Shown in pieces: positions 1-37,650 of a DNA stretch of 64,000 bases. Every line of letters starts with the position of its first letter. Position 1 is the first letter of the stretch. The notes under the pieces are model-generated. The model did not search any database. It was not told the DNA's origin and worked only from the letters and a program-made list of their open reading frames with translations. Location: the NCBI GenBank assembly GCA_009746045.1, contig RPFO01000104.1, positions 6,181,395 through 6,245,394 on the forward strand, given 5' to 3'. Both the position numbers and the translations under genes were made by a program. This DNA is from Mesostigma viride. Taxonomy: Eukaryota; Streptophyta; Mesostigmatophyceae; Mesostigmatales; Mesostigmataceae.

Positions 1-3000
1 TGGGTTCCCTTTCCAACGCTAGCGGTGGTTGGGTTCCCTTTCCAACGCTAGCGGTGGTTGGGTTCCCTTTCCAACGCTAGCGGTGGTTGGGTTCCCTTTC
101 CAACGCTAGCGGTGGTTGGGTTCCCTTTCCAACGCTAGCGGTGGTTGGGTTCCCTTTCCAACGCTAGCGCGGTGGTTGGGTTCCCTTTCCAACGCTAGCG
201 GTGGTTGGGTTCCCTTTCCAACGCTAGCGCGGTGGTTGGGTTCCCTTTCCAACGCTAGCGGTGGTTGGGTTCCCTTTCCAACGCTAGCGGTGGTTGGGTT
301 CCCTTTCCAACGCTAGCGGTGGTTGGGTTCCCTTTCCAACGCTAGCGCTGGTTGGGTTCCCTTTCCAACGCTAGCGGTGGTTGGGTTCCCTTTCCAACGC
401 TAGCGGTGGTTGGGTTCCCTTTCCAACGCTAGCGGTGGTTGGGTTCCCTTTCCAACGCTAGCGGTGGTTGGGTTCCCTTTCCAACGCTAGCGGTGGTTGG
501 GTTCCCTTTCCAACGCTAGCGCTGGTTGGGTTCCCTTTCCAACGCTAGCGGTGGTTGGGTTCCCTTTCCAACGCTAGCGGTGGTTGGGTTCCCTTTCCAA
601 CGCTAGCGGTGGTTGGGTTCCCTTTCCAACGCTAGCGGTGGTTGGGTTCCCTTTCCAACGCTAGCGGTGGTTGGGTTCCCTTTCCAACGCTAGCGGTGGT
701 TGGGTTCCCTTTCCAACGCTAGCGGTGGTTGGGTTCCCTTTCCAACGCTAGCGGTGGTTGGGTTCCCTTTCCAACGCTAGCGGTGGTTGGGTTCCCTTTC
801 CAACGCTAGCGGTGGTTGGGTTCCCTTTCCAACGCTAGCGGTGGTTGGGTTCCCTTTCCAACGCTAGCGCTGGTTGGGTTCCCTTTCCAACGCTAGCGGT
901 GGTTGGGTTCCCTTTCCAACGCTAGCGGTGGTTGGGTTCCCTTTCCAACGCTAGCGGTGGTTGGGTTCCCTTTCCAACGCTAGCGGTGGTTGGGTTCCCT
1001 TTCCAACGCTAGCGGTGGTTGGGTTCCCTTTCCAACGCTAGCGGTGGTTGGGTTCCCTTTCCAACGCTAGCGGTGGTTGGGTTCCCTTTCCAACGCTAGC
1101 GCTGGTTGGGTTCCCTTTCCAACGCTAGCGGTGGTTGGGTTCCCTTTCCAACGCTAGCGGTGGTTGGGTTCCCTTTCCAACGCTAGCGGTGGTTGGGTTC
1201 CCTTTCCAACGCTAGCGGTGGTTGGGTTCCCTTTCCAACGCTAGCGGTGGTTGGGTTCCCTTTCCAACGCTAGCGGTGGTTGGGTTCCCTTTCCAGCGCT
1301 AGCGGTGGTTGGGTTCCCTTTCCAACGCTAGCGCTGGTTGGGTTCCCTTTCCAACGCTAGCGGTGGTTGGGTTCCCTTTCCAACGCTAGCGCTGGTTGGG
1401 TTCCCTTTCCAACGCTAGCGGTGGTTGGGTTCCCTTTCCAACGCTAGCGGTGGTTGGGTTCCCTTTCCAACGCTAGCGGTGGTTGGGTTCCCTTTCCAAC
1501 GCTAGCGGTGGTTGGGTTCCCTTTCCAACGCTAGCGGTGGTTGGGTTCCCTTTCCAACGCTAGCGGTGGTTGGGTTCCCTTTCCAACGCTAGCGGTGGTT
1601 GGGTTCCCTTTCCAACGCTAGCGGTGGTTGGGTTCCCTTTCCAACGCTAGCGGTGGTTGGGTTCCCTTTCCAACGCTAGCGGTGGTTGGGTTCCCTTTCC
1701 AACGCTAGCGGTGGTTGGGTTCCCTTTCCAACGCTAGCGGTGGTTGGGTTCCCTTTCCAACGCTAGCGGTGGTTGGGTTCCCTTTCCAACGCTAGCGGTG
1801 GTTGGGTTCCCTTTCCAACGCTAGCGGTGGTTGGGTTCCCTTTCCAGCGCTAGCGGTGGTTGGGTTCCCTTTCCAACGCTAGCGGTGGTTGGGTTCCCTT
1901 TCCAACGCTAGCGGTGGTTGGGTTCCCTTTCCAACGCTAGCGGTGGTTGGGTTCCCTTTCCAACGCTAGCGGTGGTTGGGTTCCCTTTCCAACGCTAGCG
2001 GTGGTTGGGTTCCCTTTCCAACGCTAGCGGTGGTTGGGTTCCCTTTCCAACGCTAGCGGTGGTTGGGTTCCCTTTCCAACGCTAGCGGTGGTTGGGTTCC
2101 CTTTCCAACGCTAGCGGTGGTTGGGTTCCCTTTCCAACGCTAGCGGTGGTTGGGTTCCCTTTCCAACGCTAGCGGTGGTTGGGTTCCCTTTCCAACGCTA
2201 GCGGTGGTTGGGTTCCCTTTCCAACGCTAGCGGTGGTTGGGTTCCCTTTCCAACGCTAGCGGTGGTTGGGTTCCCTTTCCAGCGCTAGCGGTGGTTGGGT
2301 TCCCTTTCCAACGCTAGCGGTGGTTGGGTTCCCTTTCCAGCGCTAGCGGTGGTTGGGTTCCCTTTCCAACGCTAGCGGTGGTTGGGTTCCCTTTCCAACG
2401 CTAGCGGTGGTTGGGTTCCCTTTCCAACGCTAGCGGTGGTTGGGTTCCCTTTCCAACGCTAGCGGTGGTTGGGTTCCCTTTCCAACGCTAGCGGTGGTTG
2501 GGTTCCCTTTCCAACGCTAGCGGTGGTTGGGTTCCCTTTCCAACGCTAGCGGTGGTTGGGTTCCCTTTCCAACGCTAGCGCGGTGGTTGGGTTCCCTTTC
2601 CAACGCTAGCGGTGGTTGGGTTCCCTTTCCAACGCTAGCGGTGGTTGGGTTCCCTTTCCAACGCTAGCGGTGGTTGGGTTCCCTTTCCAACGCTAGCGGT
2701 GGTTGGGTTCCCTTTCCAACGCTAGCGGTGGTTGGGTTCCCTTTCCAACGCTAGCGGTGGTTGGGTTCCCTTTCCAACGCTAGCGGTGGTTGGGTTCCCT
2801 TTCCAACGCTAGCGGTGGTTGGGTTCCCTTTCCAACGCTAGCGGTGGTTGGGTTCCCTTTCCAACGCTAGCGGTGGTTGGGTTCCCTTTCCAACGCTAGC
2901 GGTGGTTGGGTTCCCTTTCCAACGCTAGCGGTGGTTGGGTTCCCTTTCCAACGCTAGCGGTGGTTGGGTTCCCTTTCCAACGCTAGCGGTGGTTGGGTTC

Positions 3001-3221
3001 CCTTTCCAACGCTAGCGGTGGTTGGGTTCCCTTTCCAACGCTAGCGGTGGTTGGGTTCCCTTTCCAACGCTAGCGGTGGTTGGGTTCCCTTTCCAACGCT
3101 AGCGGTGGTTGGGTTCCCTTTCCAACGCTAGCGGTGGTTGGGTTCCCTTTCCAACGCTAGCGCTGGTTGGGTTCCCTTTCCAACGCTAGCGGTGGTTGGG
3201 TTCCCTTTCCAGCGCTAGCGC
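1..3221. repeat. 29-bp minisatellite, about 110 copies
   Basis: The unit contains TTCCCTTTCCAACGCTAGCG followed by GTGGTTGGG. Each unit has the palindrome CGCTAGCG. Variants (GCGCTGG, GCGCGG, CCAGCGC) are scattered or in small clusters. The array starts before base 1. It probably lies in an intron of gene A, whose next exon is at 3575. Confidence 0.97.
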
Positions 3222-3574
3222 GGTGTGCGGTGACTAGGCTGGTCCTACGGCGTCGCACGGCAAACCCCTATCAAAGGCTTGCAATAGCGTTGTACCTAGC
3301 AGTTGTTGCGAGATAGAGAAGGCCGACTGCAGTGCGTCGCTTAACACATGCGACGTGTACCTGAAGAGCAAATTGGACGCCCTCAAATCAAGCCCTCGTT
3401 TAGTGTATTATGGACTGGACAAGCCGCTGCTTTTCTTTATCGAACTTGTTTGGTCCGTTTCTGTCACTTTATTCGTGGCACTGTGTTATTCATTGCGTTC
3501 TGATTGTAAACAGCCTGATGTTTGTGTAACAGCCTGATGTTAGCCTGAACGTCCCCTCATCCTTGGCATTGCAG

Positions 3575-28871
<25,297 letters not shown>

Positions 28872-29930
28872 ACACGCCTTGCACACGATACTGTGCACAT
28901 CAAGCACTGAGCAGCCACCATTCAGTGGGGACACCTACTTCTTATGACATCTGGAGGGGCGGGGACCTGATGATCAACCACAAGATGTGGACGCCCCCTG
29001 CGGGCTAGAATAGCTTGTATAATAGCCCTAGCTTGTATCCATTGGTAGTCACTGCCGCCATGGCAGCCATGCTTAGAATGTTTCCAAGCTGTGCCACCGT
29101 ACCTAGTCACGTGCACCGCTAGCACACGGTACACAACCAGCCCTAGCCCTAGCTGAGCCCTTGTACAGCCATGCTACGTCCTGGCTATGATCAGATTACT
29201 TGCCCACGCTCCTTGCAATGATATGCTCACATGGGTCTTATTGCACCCACAGAACTTGCCGGATCGTCTATCGTGTCCGATTGCAGCTGTGGCATGCCTC
29301 TGGCATGAAGGAGAAAGGGGGTCTCTGACCTTTCATCCTGTTGTGCACAGACAGGGATTAAAAGCACTTCGGTGCTCCGTGACTTCCCAACGGGAGCACG
29401 AGTTTAATTCATTAATTAATTATGACATCTGGCTGCCTTAGCCTGGCCTGCATGAGCACTGGCTTAGAACTGCTGCATTCCCCTGGGCATCAAACGCCGG
29501 GATGGGCGGAAATTTAAGTACACATGAGGTTTTGCATAATAGCTGGCCAACTTAAAACTTTGCTGACTGTGGAAGCAGAGCAACCAGTGGCATTGCTTTA
29601 CGTGACAAAATTCCAGTACCCGATGGAAATGATTTATCATGTGGGAAACTGCCCATTGCATCGGAAGACATGAGGGTTCCGTCATGTAAGTTACCTCGTG
29701 CTCGGCTAGTTCGATCCATGGCAGACAGTTAGGCCGCCCCCTGGTTTCTCTAATAGGGTGTACAGCTCACTAGCATGCTGCCAGCTATCAGTGTTTCGAT
29801 GAGTAGCGTTTGCTCGCCAAATGTGGCGGTGTAGCGCCTGTTTTAGCGAATTGCTGCGATATCACCCCCAAATGACAGTTCCTCCAAATGCCGGCATGAA
29901 CTTGAGTGTACCAGCGAGTGGTTATCGCTG
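28872..29930. other. Intergenic, no gene seen
   Basis: Mixed-composition DNA between the end of gene A and the foldback element. A word CTCCGTGACTTCCCAACGGG plus AGCACGAGTTTAATTCATTA at 29,370-29,415 is shared with 59,900-59,945 and, inverted, 34,390-34,440, so it belongs to a dispersed repeat. No supported ORF. Confidence 0.7.
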
Positions 29931-30302
29931 GTAATATTGTGCGGAACCTAGAAGCCAAGTGGCAAAAGGTTTCCGCACAATATTAACCTAACTAAGACCT
30001 TGACCCTTGCGGGGCGCAGGTTTGAATCCACGAGTTCGGAAGCGGATTATTTGGGGAATAAGTCGTTCCCATTTGGCACCCGGTTCATATTCATATTTGC
30101 GTACGGGAGCGCTCATATTCACATCATATTTGCGCACAGGAGCGCTCATATTCATATCGATATTTGCGCACAGGAGCGCTCATATCCGTATTCATATCTA
30201 CGGGTGTTCCGAGCCTAGTGATTCGTCCTCGCCCCAAGAGGCTAGGTGTTAGTTACATAGGTTAATATTGCGCGGAAACCTTTCCGCACAATATTAACCT
30301 AA
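29931..30302. mobile_element. Foldback element with two hairpin ends and inner tandem repeats
   Basis: Hairpin one: GTAATATTGTGCGGAAC near 29,932 and GTTTCCGCACAATATTAACC near 29,971. Hairpin two: AGGTTAATATTGCGCGGAAA at about 30,259 directly facing CCTTTCCGCACAATATTAAC. Between them are four units containing GGAGCGCTCATATTC. There is no ORF with family resemblance. Confidence 0.65.
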
Positions 30303-30339
30303 CTCCCGGCGGACAAGATTTCTTTTCTCAGACGCCGCA

Positions 30340-30688
30340 AGCGCCGGGCTCGAGAAGCTAGACTCACTTCACCCTGGACGACGACTTAACCCTCAGCGCA
30401 GCAACAACGGCGACGGGAGCTATGGCCGACCTACCTCCAGCTCCGGCAGACCGCGGCGGGGAAGCCGGTGTACTGGAAGGGGGCGACCATCTACGTCGGC
30501 CACAAGCCCTGCATGGCAAGCGACCCCCGCGGCCGGCCCCAGCACCTCCAGACGCCCCAGCTTAGGGGAATATACAGCAGTAGTAGTGTAGAATAGTAAG
30601 GCCTAGCCACCGTGGCCTTGTACATGTACGCCCATTATGGGCCCTCTACCAGCTGATTAATTAATTAATTAATTAATTAATTAGGAAC
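30340..30688 (+). mobile_element. ORF1-type LINE fragment, + copy, with (ATTA)n tract
   Basis: The + strand reads ELWPTYLQLRQTAAGKPVYW and KGATIYVGHKP, then IYSSSS and a stop, matching the C-terminal part of the ORF1-like remnant. A short 3' region (CACCGTGGCC, TACATGTACG) follows, then about eight ATTA units (30,656-30,688). Confidence 0.6.
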
Positions 30689-30689
30689 A

Positions 30690-31271
30690 TAACTCCGTTG
30701 GGAGTATATGTAGCACATAGCCCAGAGAAGGGGCATATGGCCTATCATACATTCTAAGCTACTTCCTGCAAGGGTGGGAATGTAAAGGACCCTTGCTCTA
30801 GGTGCACCAGGGCACTTGCATCCCCATGCATGATCTTCAAGCTATGCCCAGCGAAGGGGGAGCCTGTCATGGGGGGGAAGATCAGCATGGCTATACAAAA
30901 AGCTAGGGCATGGCATCTCAGCAGAGAGTTACTCCCTGCATGGGCACAACATTACTAAATAAGGCTAGGCATCGTCTGGAGTGTGGCACATCATAGGCAC
31001 ACATGTACATGATTAAATAAAGCGCGGGGCTTAATAGCTGGGATAGTGCCTCTAGGAGGCGTACATGTACATGGCCACGGTCTATCTATTCTGCACTACT
31101 ACTGCTGTATTCCCCTAAGCTGGGGCGTAGACCTGGAGTCGCTGGGGCAGCGGGGGGGGGGGGGGTCGCCTGCCAGGGCTTGTGGCCGACGTAGATGGCC
31201 GCCCCCTTCCAGTACACCGGCTGCCCCGCCTTGGTCTGCCGGAGCTGGAGGTAGGTCGGCCATAGCTCCAT
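30690..31271 (-). mobile_element. ORF1-type LINE fragment, inverted copy with full 3' region
   Basis: The - strand reads ELWPTYLQLRQTKAGQPVYW and then KGAAIYVGHKPW, then IYSSSS-like sequence (31,271 to about 31,086), followed by the 3' region down to 30,690 that abuts the (ATTA)n tract. It is tail-to-tail with the + copy. The two copies differ by substitutions and a G-run. Confidence 0.6.
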
Positions 31272-31275
31272 ACCA

Positions 31276-31460
31276 GCTGATGCCTAGCATTATTTAGCCA
31301 TGTACATGTGTGCCTATGATGTGCCACCCACCAGATGCCTAGCTTTATTTTGTTATGCTGTGCCCATGCAGGGAGTTACTCCCTGCTGAGAAGCCATGCC
31401 CTAGCCAGCCTTTGTATAGCCATGCTGATCCGTTCCCGGCCCCCCATTAATTAATTTTGC
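31276..31460 (+). mobile_element. Third LINE 3'-region fragment, + orientation
   Basis: Contains, in + orientation, the reverse complement of part of 30,840-31,000 (CTATGATGTGCCAC, CCATGCAGGGAGTTACTC, TATAGCCATGCTGATC) and ends CCATTAATTAATT, again an ATTA-type tail. Confidence 0.55.
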
Positions 31461-31834
31461 TTTTTTCATCTTTCCATTTCATTTGGCGTTGTTTTTTAGG
31501 GTATAATGCATATAGGTAATCTAGCTCCTCGTGAACCCCGGTTTACACGTCCAGTGTTCCCAAGCACTGCTGAGCAGTGGCAACCCGTGTATCATGTGTA
31601 ATTTAGTGTCAGAAACATGTGGACTGCTTGAAATGATGTTGATCAAAATGCATGAAACGACCCCAAAAACTACGAAATCCAGTGGTCGCGTATAATCGCG
31701 TATTATACCGTATTATACCGTATTATACCGTATTATACATTATACGGACCCCGCGCGTATAACCGCGTATTACGTATAATTGAACTCTGCAAGCTATCTA
31801 CAAAAACAGTCCTGTAACTATGGTGCCCGCGACC

Positions 31835-32380
31835 CTAGGGGTCTTGTAGTAGCATGCCTCCCACGTGCGCAAACGCGCGGCTTCCCCACTGCAGGGGGGT
31901 TAGTTGTCCTCTATGACCTGGGCCCACTTGGCCTTGTCCATCATCTTTTTCCAAATCACGGAGAGGCCTAGGCCCCCCATGTCCTCTTCGAGCTGCTCTT
32001 TGAAGGTGCGGGCCTTGCAACGTCTAACCTGGCTGGGCCCACGGGAGGAGGTGCCCGGCCCACGTGAGGAGGTGCCGGCCCAGCTGGGCGGGGCGCAGCC
32101 GTGCAGAGGGGCCGCGTGAGGTGTCTACCTGGTTGGTGCGAGCTAAGTGCCCTACTAGCAGCAGGCGCCGCTGCTTGATCATGGTCCTGGTGATAAGTGG
32201 CATGCCGAGGTACAAGTCCTCCTTGCGGACATGATGAGCAGCGTATCCTACACGAAAAATTGACAGCATCATGTTGGTGACTGCTCTGTCCAACTTGCTG
32301 GCAAGCTAGGTCGGCGGTGAGAGTCCACGTCTCGGCCCCGTACGTAAGAACAGGGAGGACCAGGACCTTAAGGGGACTCG
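31835..32380 (-). pseudogene. LINE ORF2 C-terminal fragment, frameshifted
   Basis: Three frames must be combined. They give VLVLPVLTYGAETWTLT, then RAVTNMMLSIFRVGYAAHHV and KQRRLLLVGHLARTNQVDTS, then an end similar to GGLGLSVIWKKM. These are the post-RT 'thumb' motifs of LINE reverse transcriptases (Y-G-x-E-x-W, then R-R-L-x-x-x-G-H). At least two frameshifts make it dead. It shares its closing part with the copy at 35,863-36,444. Confidence 0.75.
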
Positions 32381-32639
32381 GCGCGGCGAATATTTTCCGC
32401 GCCAAAAAAATTCCGCGGTACCCTCCGTACCGTGAAAAGTGGGTGCACGGTGCGCGCACCCCTTGCGGAAGTGCACATGGCCATGGCGAGTTGGCGACTG
32501 CTTTTAGACGAAACGTGACAAATCTGGCACGCGTAAAGCAGAAAAAATGCTCGATTGTTGAAGAAAATTAGTTACTGATTCTAATTTATGGCGGGATGGT
32601 TGCGATCTATAATGTCGCGGGCTTTTTTTCTTTGCCATC

Positions 32640-35600
32640 GGCAGGGGGGGTCCGGCCTGAATTTCTGTCGGGATGAATAAAGTATATGATGGATGCCTGC
32701 CGCGGTGCCAGTTTTGATGGTCGTAAGGAAAGCTAGTTTAATGATGTTTCTAAAGCCGTAAAAATTCCCGCTGCTATCTTTACTTTTCCCGTCATTTTGC
32801 GGTAAGATAACATTAGGCCTGCGCGATGCGTGCCCAACCTCTCCATGAAAGGGTGGACTTTCTTGTGCGCCTGGGCACGAATAAATGCCCGTTATGGTAC
32901 GTTCTTGTATTAAACGTCTTAAGCTAGCGTTTTCCTGCTTTCTTAGCTCGTTGAGCGTAAGCTTTTTGCCTTCTTTCCGGCCAGATGCAGCCAGGAAGTT
33001 GCGGGTCCTGGCGCTGCATCGCTGGATTCCTGGGTGTCTTTTAGCAAGTTCGTCTGTGACGTGGCTGGCTTTCTGCAGCGCGTGGCCCGCAACCTGTCGG
33101 GAAGGTGTAATGCTTTTATTTCCATGCTTCTCTGAAATTTCTTTTGCTTTATAGACAGTTGTGTTCGAGGAAATTCACGCGGTCTTCCTAAGCAGCGGCA
33201 TCATTTTCCCCAGACACTGACGAGCTGGCACCTGTCTCCTAAAGAAAGCGGCTCGTGCTTGTTAGAAAGGAGGCAGACTGTGTGCATTTTGCGGGGCACA
33301 ATGCTTTGGTGGCACATGCGTCAGGTAGGTTGTTCCAATGGTCTCTTCACCTTTCCCACTGAGTAAATGATAGCCTTTGTCATGCTAACCAGAGCAGCTA
33401 GCCACAGGTTGGCTGGATAAAAAGTCAGCTTATTTTCTCTTTATATACTGCGTGTGTGGTCCTCCACGTGTCCGGCTTGTTGGGCATTTTGGAAGAGGGT
33501 TTTTAATGTGTTGTTGGGTGGAACAACTTGGTTGTTGGCACAAAATCACACATTATTAGCCTGAGATAGGCATTACATATGCTGCTCAGGCGTGTCGTCC
33601 TACCAGCCTTGTTGGGTAGACTCACAAGGCTGGCTGTGCCGATGGAGGGGTGGGGCGTATGAGGCTCCGGACATCCTCCTCACACTCCGTGATCAAAGTG
33701 GGCATGGTTTTGGGTGTCTAGGGTAGCAAAACAGATGTCATTTTGGCTCAGCACTAGCTCAATTCTCTTTTAGCGTCTACCCAGGTGGCATCACAGGAAA
33801 ATCAATACCTTGAGCTACGCTTGTCAGAATGAGCTCAAACTTTGGGGTTGTGTTTCCCCCCACTCAGTGGAATATTAAATGTATGGATGAACCAATCTGA
33901 TGTGTTAATGATTTGATTTATTTTTTTTGCTAAAAAAAGTACCCATTTTGCGGGAAAATTAATAACTCAAACAAATGTGACCATTTTGGCCATGTAAATA
34001 GCCCAGCTTTTAAAAAAGTGGGGGAACTTTGCAGAAATGTATGGGCAGGTCATTTGGATAAGTGGTTTGTCTTGGGCAAAATATCTCATAAATAGCGTCT
34101 TTTTCTATTTTTAGCTCGACACCGGTGCGTGGTTGGGGGTAGTACCCCCAACAAGTGGTGGCATGAATGTCCAAACATCATATTTATGGTACTCAATCAT
34201 CAGTAGACTATGGTTCCCGAGTGCATTGGAACTGATATTCATTAAAGTCAGTTTTTCAGGCTTTTGGACGTGCGAGTCCCCTTAATTAACAGGTACTGTT
34301 TCTCTAGCTTGCCCAAGGGCTTGCGCCACAGGGCCCGGTAATGGCGTAAAGCGTGCCAGGCGAGGGAGATACGGTGGTCCACATTAATTAATTAATTCTC
34401 AGACTCGTGCTCCCGTTGGGGACTCAGTCATCACGGAGCATTAACTAGTCCGGAAACTGGGCGATATATCGCCCAGTTTGACCCCCGGTGGCGCGGCGCT
34501 TAATTCCAGGAGCGCCGCGCCACCCGTGACGGATGTAAGTTGTCCGATGGGTCTGGGAACACTTTGGGACGAAGGTGATGCATAGGTTTGGGGGTAATAT
34601 TCGCCATAGCCTGGTAATTACAACGTGTATTGAGACAGTATCACGTGACTTTGGCGGGAAATTTTCACTCGCGCGCGCGCGTAACTAGATATGGCTGCCA
34701 GCGTGCCGTTGTCACGGAAATTTGCGTCTCGCGGCTTGTAACGGTTCAGAATGTTGCTCAGAATGATGATGCGTGATTTTCGTAGGTCAGGGGTGGCCAG
34801 ATGTATAGCATTGGGAAAATACAGGTAGGGAATTACTGATTTCTTGGTCGCCAGTACCAGATCAGTAATGGCACGTCATGTTTCGATTTTCTTCTTATGG
34901 CCGGGCAGGCTTCGCCAGCCCGAGCACCCAGTTTTGGTACTGGACATCCGCAGCAGCGTCCCTGTGAATTCGGATGCGTTTATAGGTCATCTTTGCACAG
35001 AACATCAACCTGGTAATCATGGTGGATGCATGCATTATCAGGCTATGGCGGCCTATGCCTGGAAAGCATTAGCCAGTGTGAGATATGAGGGTCCCGGCCA
35101 GCAGAACCCGGAAAGGTCGTGATCGAGCCAGGTACGGCAACGTGTTTGCATGTCGTTTGCACGGGAATCTGTCGTTTATGCATCCTTTTTTCACGAGTGT
35201 ATCAGTGCCTCCTGCAGCAGGTTTCCATGCCTGCTGTATGAGTGCTATTAGCCCCAAATCTGCTCAGTTTGTGGTGTTTCTTTGGAGGATGCCATTCCGT
35301 TGGTGCTGGTTTAGCAACTTCTTTGTTTTCCAGCACTTTTGACAGTCCTATGTGGCTGTATACAATGCATAAGTGTGTGGCATTGCATGGATAGCTGCAT
35401 ACGCGCGCGTAACCCACACACGTAAGTGAGCGGATTATATAGGTCAGTTGGGCTATCCGTGCGGTCTGACCCAAGGAAAGCATGGTGGCACTATCTATTG
35501 ACATTGTCCAACCCCAGAATAATTTTTTAGAACCCTCCCTGCAGGGGTAAACTACTAAGGGGATTTCCCTTGCCTGAAAATGATCGTCTTTTGGCCAACT

Positions 35601-35860
35601 TTGACATTAAATATCTTGCAAACCACTTTATAAACTCATGATATTATTGCATATTCTGAAAGCCCTTGAAGTGTAGATATTCCTAGCACCTTGGTTGGGG
35701 GTATTTGGATTTGTGGTCTATGAGTTATGATTTTTTTCATTTTCAGGGGTCAAAAAATGCCAAAAACCCATTCCCGGACTATGGGTTAACCCCCGATGGA
35801 TGGATGCAAACAGTCCTCAGTACCGGTCTAAGCTATCTACATCAGCTACCTACGACATCT
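32640..35860. other. Intergenic, hairpins and AT-rich DNA
   Basis: Holds the two hairpins at 34,454-34,524, a (CG)n run near 34,670 and an inverted CTCCGTGA-family copy near 34,390. No ORF here resembles a gene. Confidence 0.65.
34454..34524. other. Two adjacent strong hairpins
   Basis: A 26-bp perfect palindrome (34,454-34,479; half-site AAACTGGGCGATA) is followed eight bases later by a stem of 14 bp (GGTGGCGCGGCGCT) with a 10-base loop at 34,487-34,524. No gene is adjacent. Confidence 0.85.
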
Positions 35861-35862
35861 AT

Positions 35863-36444
35863 CTAACAGCATTTAACTACAACATCTATATCTATACAGC
35901 ATAGCCCTATGTAGGGGAGCTGTCTGGCGTGCCTCCCGTGGGTTTGCACACGCAGGCGCTTCCCCACAGCGGGGGGCTCGTTGTCCTCTATGACCTGGGC
36001 CCACTTGGCCTTGTCCGTCATCTTCTTCCAAATCACGGAGAGGCCTAGGCCCCCCATGTCCTCTACTAGCTGTTCTTTGAAGGCGCGGGCCTTGCGGCGT
36101 CTAACATGAGGGGGCCCGGCCCACGTCAGGAGGTGCCGGCCAGGCTGAGCTGGTCGCAGGCCTGCGGGGGGGGCACGTGAGGTGTCTACCTGGTAGGTGC
36201 GAGCTAGGTGCCCTACTAGCTGCAGGCGCCGCTGCTTAATGGTGCTGGTGATATATGGCATGCCCTGGTCCACATTGGCCTCGCAGCTGGGGAGGAAGCT
36301 ACCCACCAACTTGACGCGGTCCCGATACAGGACTCGAAATCCATCGACTAGAAAGAGGTCGGGCGGTGGCTGAGTGAGCCCAATCGCCAGAGCCTCAGTC
36401 TTCTTGCTGACCTCAAGCCCCACCACTCGTGCCTCGATCATCAA
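35863..36444 (-). pseudogene. LINE ORF2 C-terminal fragment with internal deletion
   Basis: A 193-codon open frame reading VSKKTEALAIG, DRVKLVGSFLPSCEANVDQG, KQRRLQLVGHLARTYQVDTS and DMGGLGLSVIWKKMTDKAKW. Compared with the copy at 31,835-32,380 it lacks the Y-G-x-E-x-W block between 'CEANVDQ' and 'GMPYIT', so an internal piece is missing although the frame stays open. No RT catalytic motif is present. Confidence 0.72.
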
Positions 36445-36953
36445 TGATTGCTAGGCAGTCAAGCCATGCCCGGCCTGCACATGCTCACGCTGAGTGTCCT
36501 CGAAGAGCTAGGTGGTGTGGTAGACCTGCATATATGACTATAATAGACATACTTGCCCAGTTGTCTGGGCCCCGGGCCTGTCGCGATGAGGGAGGCATGC
36601 CGCATCATGCCACGTGGCTCAGCATCATGAATGCCACGTGGCGCATCACCTTGCCACGTGGCGCCGCACTAAATATTGGGGGCCCGTCAGTCATAGTACG
36701 GGGCCACCGACCGTCGCCGACCGGCTCGTTTTGATGGCCAGCCCTTGTTTCCATGTAGGGGCGTCCGGAGCGTACCGCAGCAGTGAGGCCCTGGGACGGG
36801 CCCCTAACTAGTACTCGGGAAATTTTGCCTGGAGATGTCATCCCTCCTTGCCCAACCCTGGTCCGGACCCCGGCTAGTCCGTACGCCAGTGCACTGCCCG
36901 GCCCGGCCGCAGGCTCCCCGGGCCCCGCCGCGCACACCGCCCTTCTTCGCTAC

Positions 36954-37084
36954 AGTCATTACCGCGTTAAGTTGCGTTTCTTAAGGTTGCGTTACCGCTT
37001 TAATTAAGTTGCGACGCCGAAGTTTGGGTGGAGACCGCAACTCATTAAGCATCGGTGCCATCGCAACTTAACGCGGTAATGACT
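36954..37084. mobile_element. 131-bp MITE-like element with perfect 23-bp inverted ends
   Basis: Left end AGTCATTACCGCGTTAAGTT plus GCG is the exact reverse complement of the right end (37,062-37,084). The interior is AT-rich and non-coding. A second member lies at 37,651-37,708. Confidence 0.75.
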
Positions 37085-37650
37085 CACTCATTACCAAGTT
37101 GTAGGTGTCAGGCCATTTTTGGCCGCGCACGAGGCCACTTTTTGCCAAGTCCGGACCCGCTATGTGGCTTTAGGCGGCAAAATACGCAAGCTCAGTCCCC
37201 TGGTGGCTGGCGCGCAGACGGACTTCCCCGCCTGAAAAGCGCGAATCTGCGCGAATGCAACCTTGCCATTCCAATTACTGATGATTTGCAGCTTGCGGAC
37301 TGCGGTACATCAGTACTGTAGCATGCAAGGCGCGACACAGTGACGGCCGGCACTTCAGTTTTGTGGTACTCATCAGTGCCGCACTGCCCGGCCCGCGGGC
37401 GGCCGGGCTCGGGCACGGCCTGTACAGTATCATTGATTGCGGCAGCCGGCCCGCCTTTCTCACAAAAATCATGAAAAGATTCCTGGTTACTATGTATGGA
37501 AAAATAGGACGGAAAATGGACTTTGGGTGGCTTTGGCCTTTGATCATGTTGCAGCTGGATCGGGCTTGAGGAGAGCTGTCGAATGCCGTATAGAAGTCCG
37601 TGAGAGGAGGAGGGGGTAGGATGCTAGCCTAATTCTACCGTTAAGTTGCG

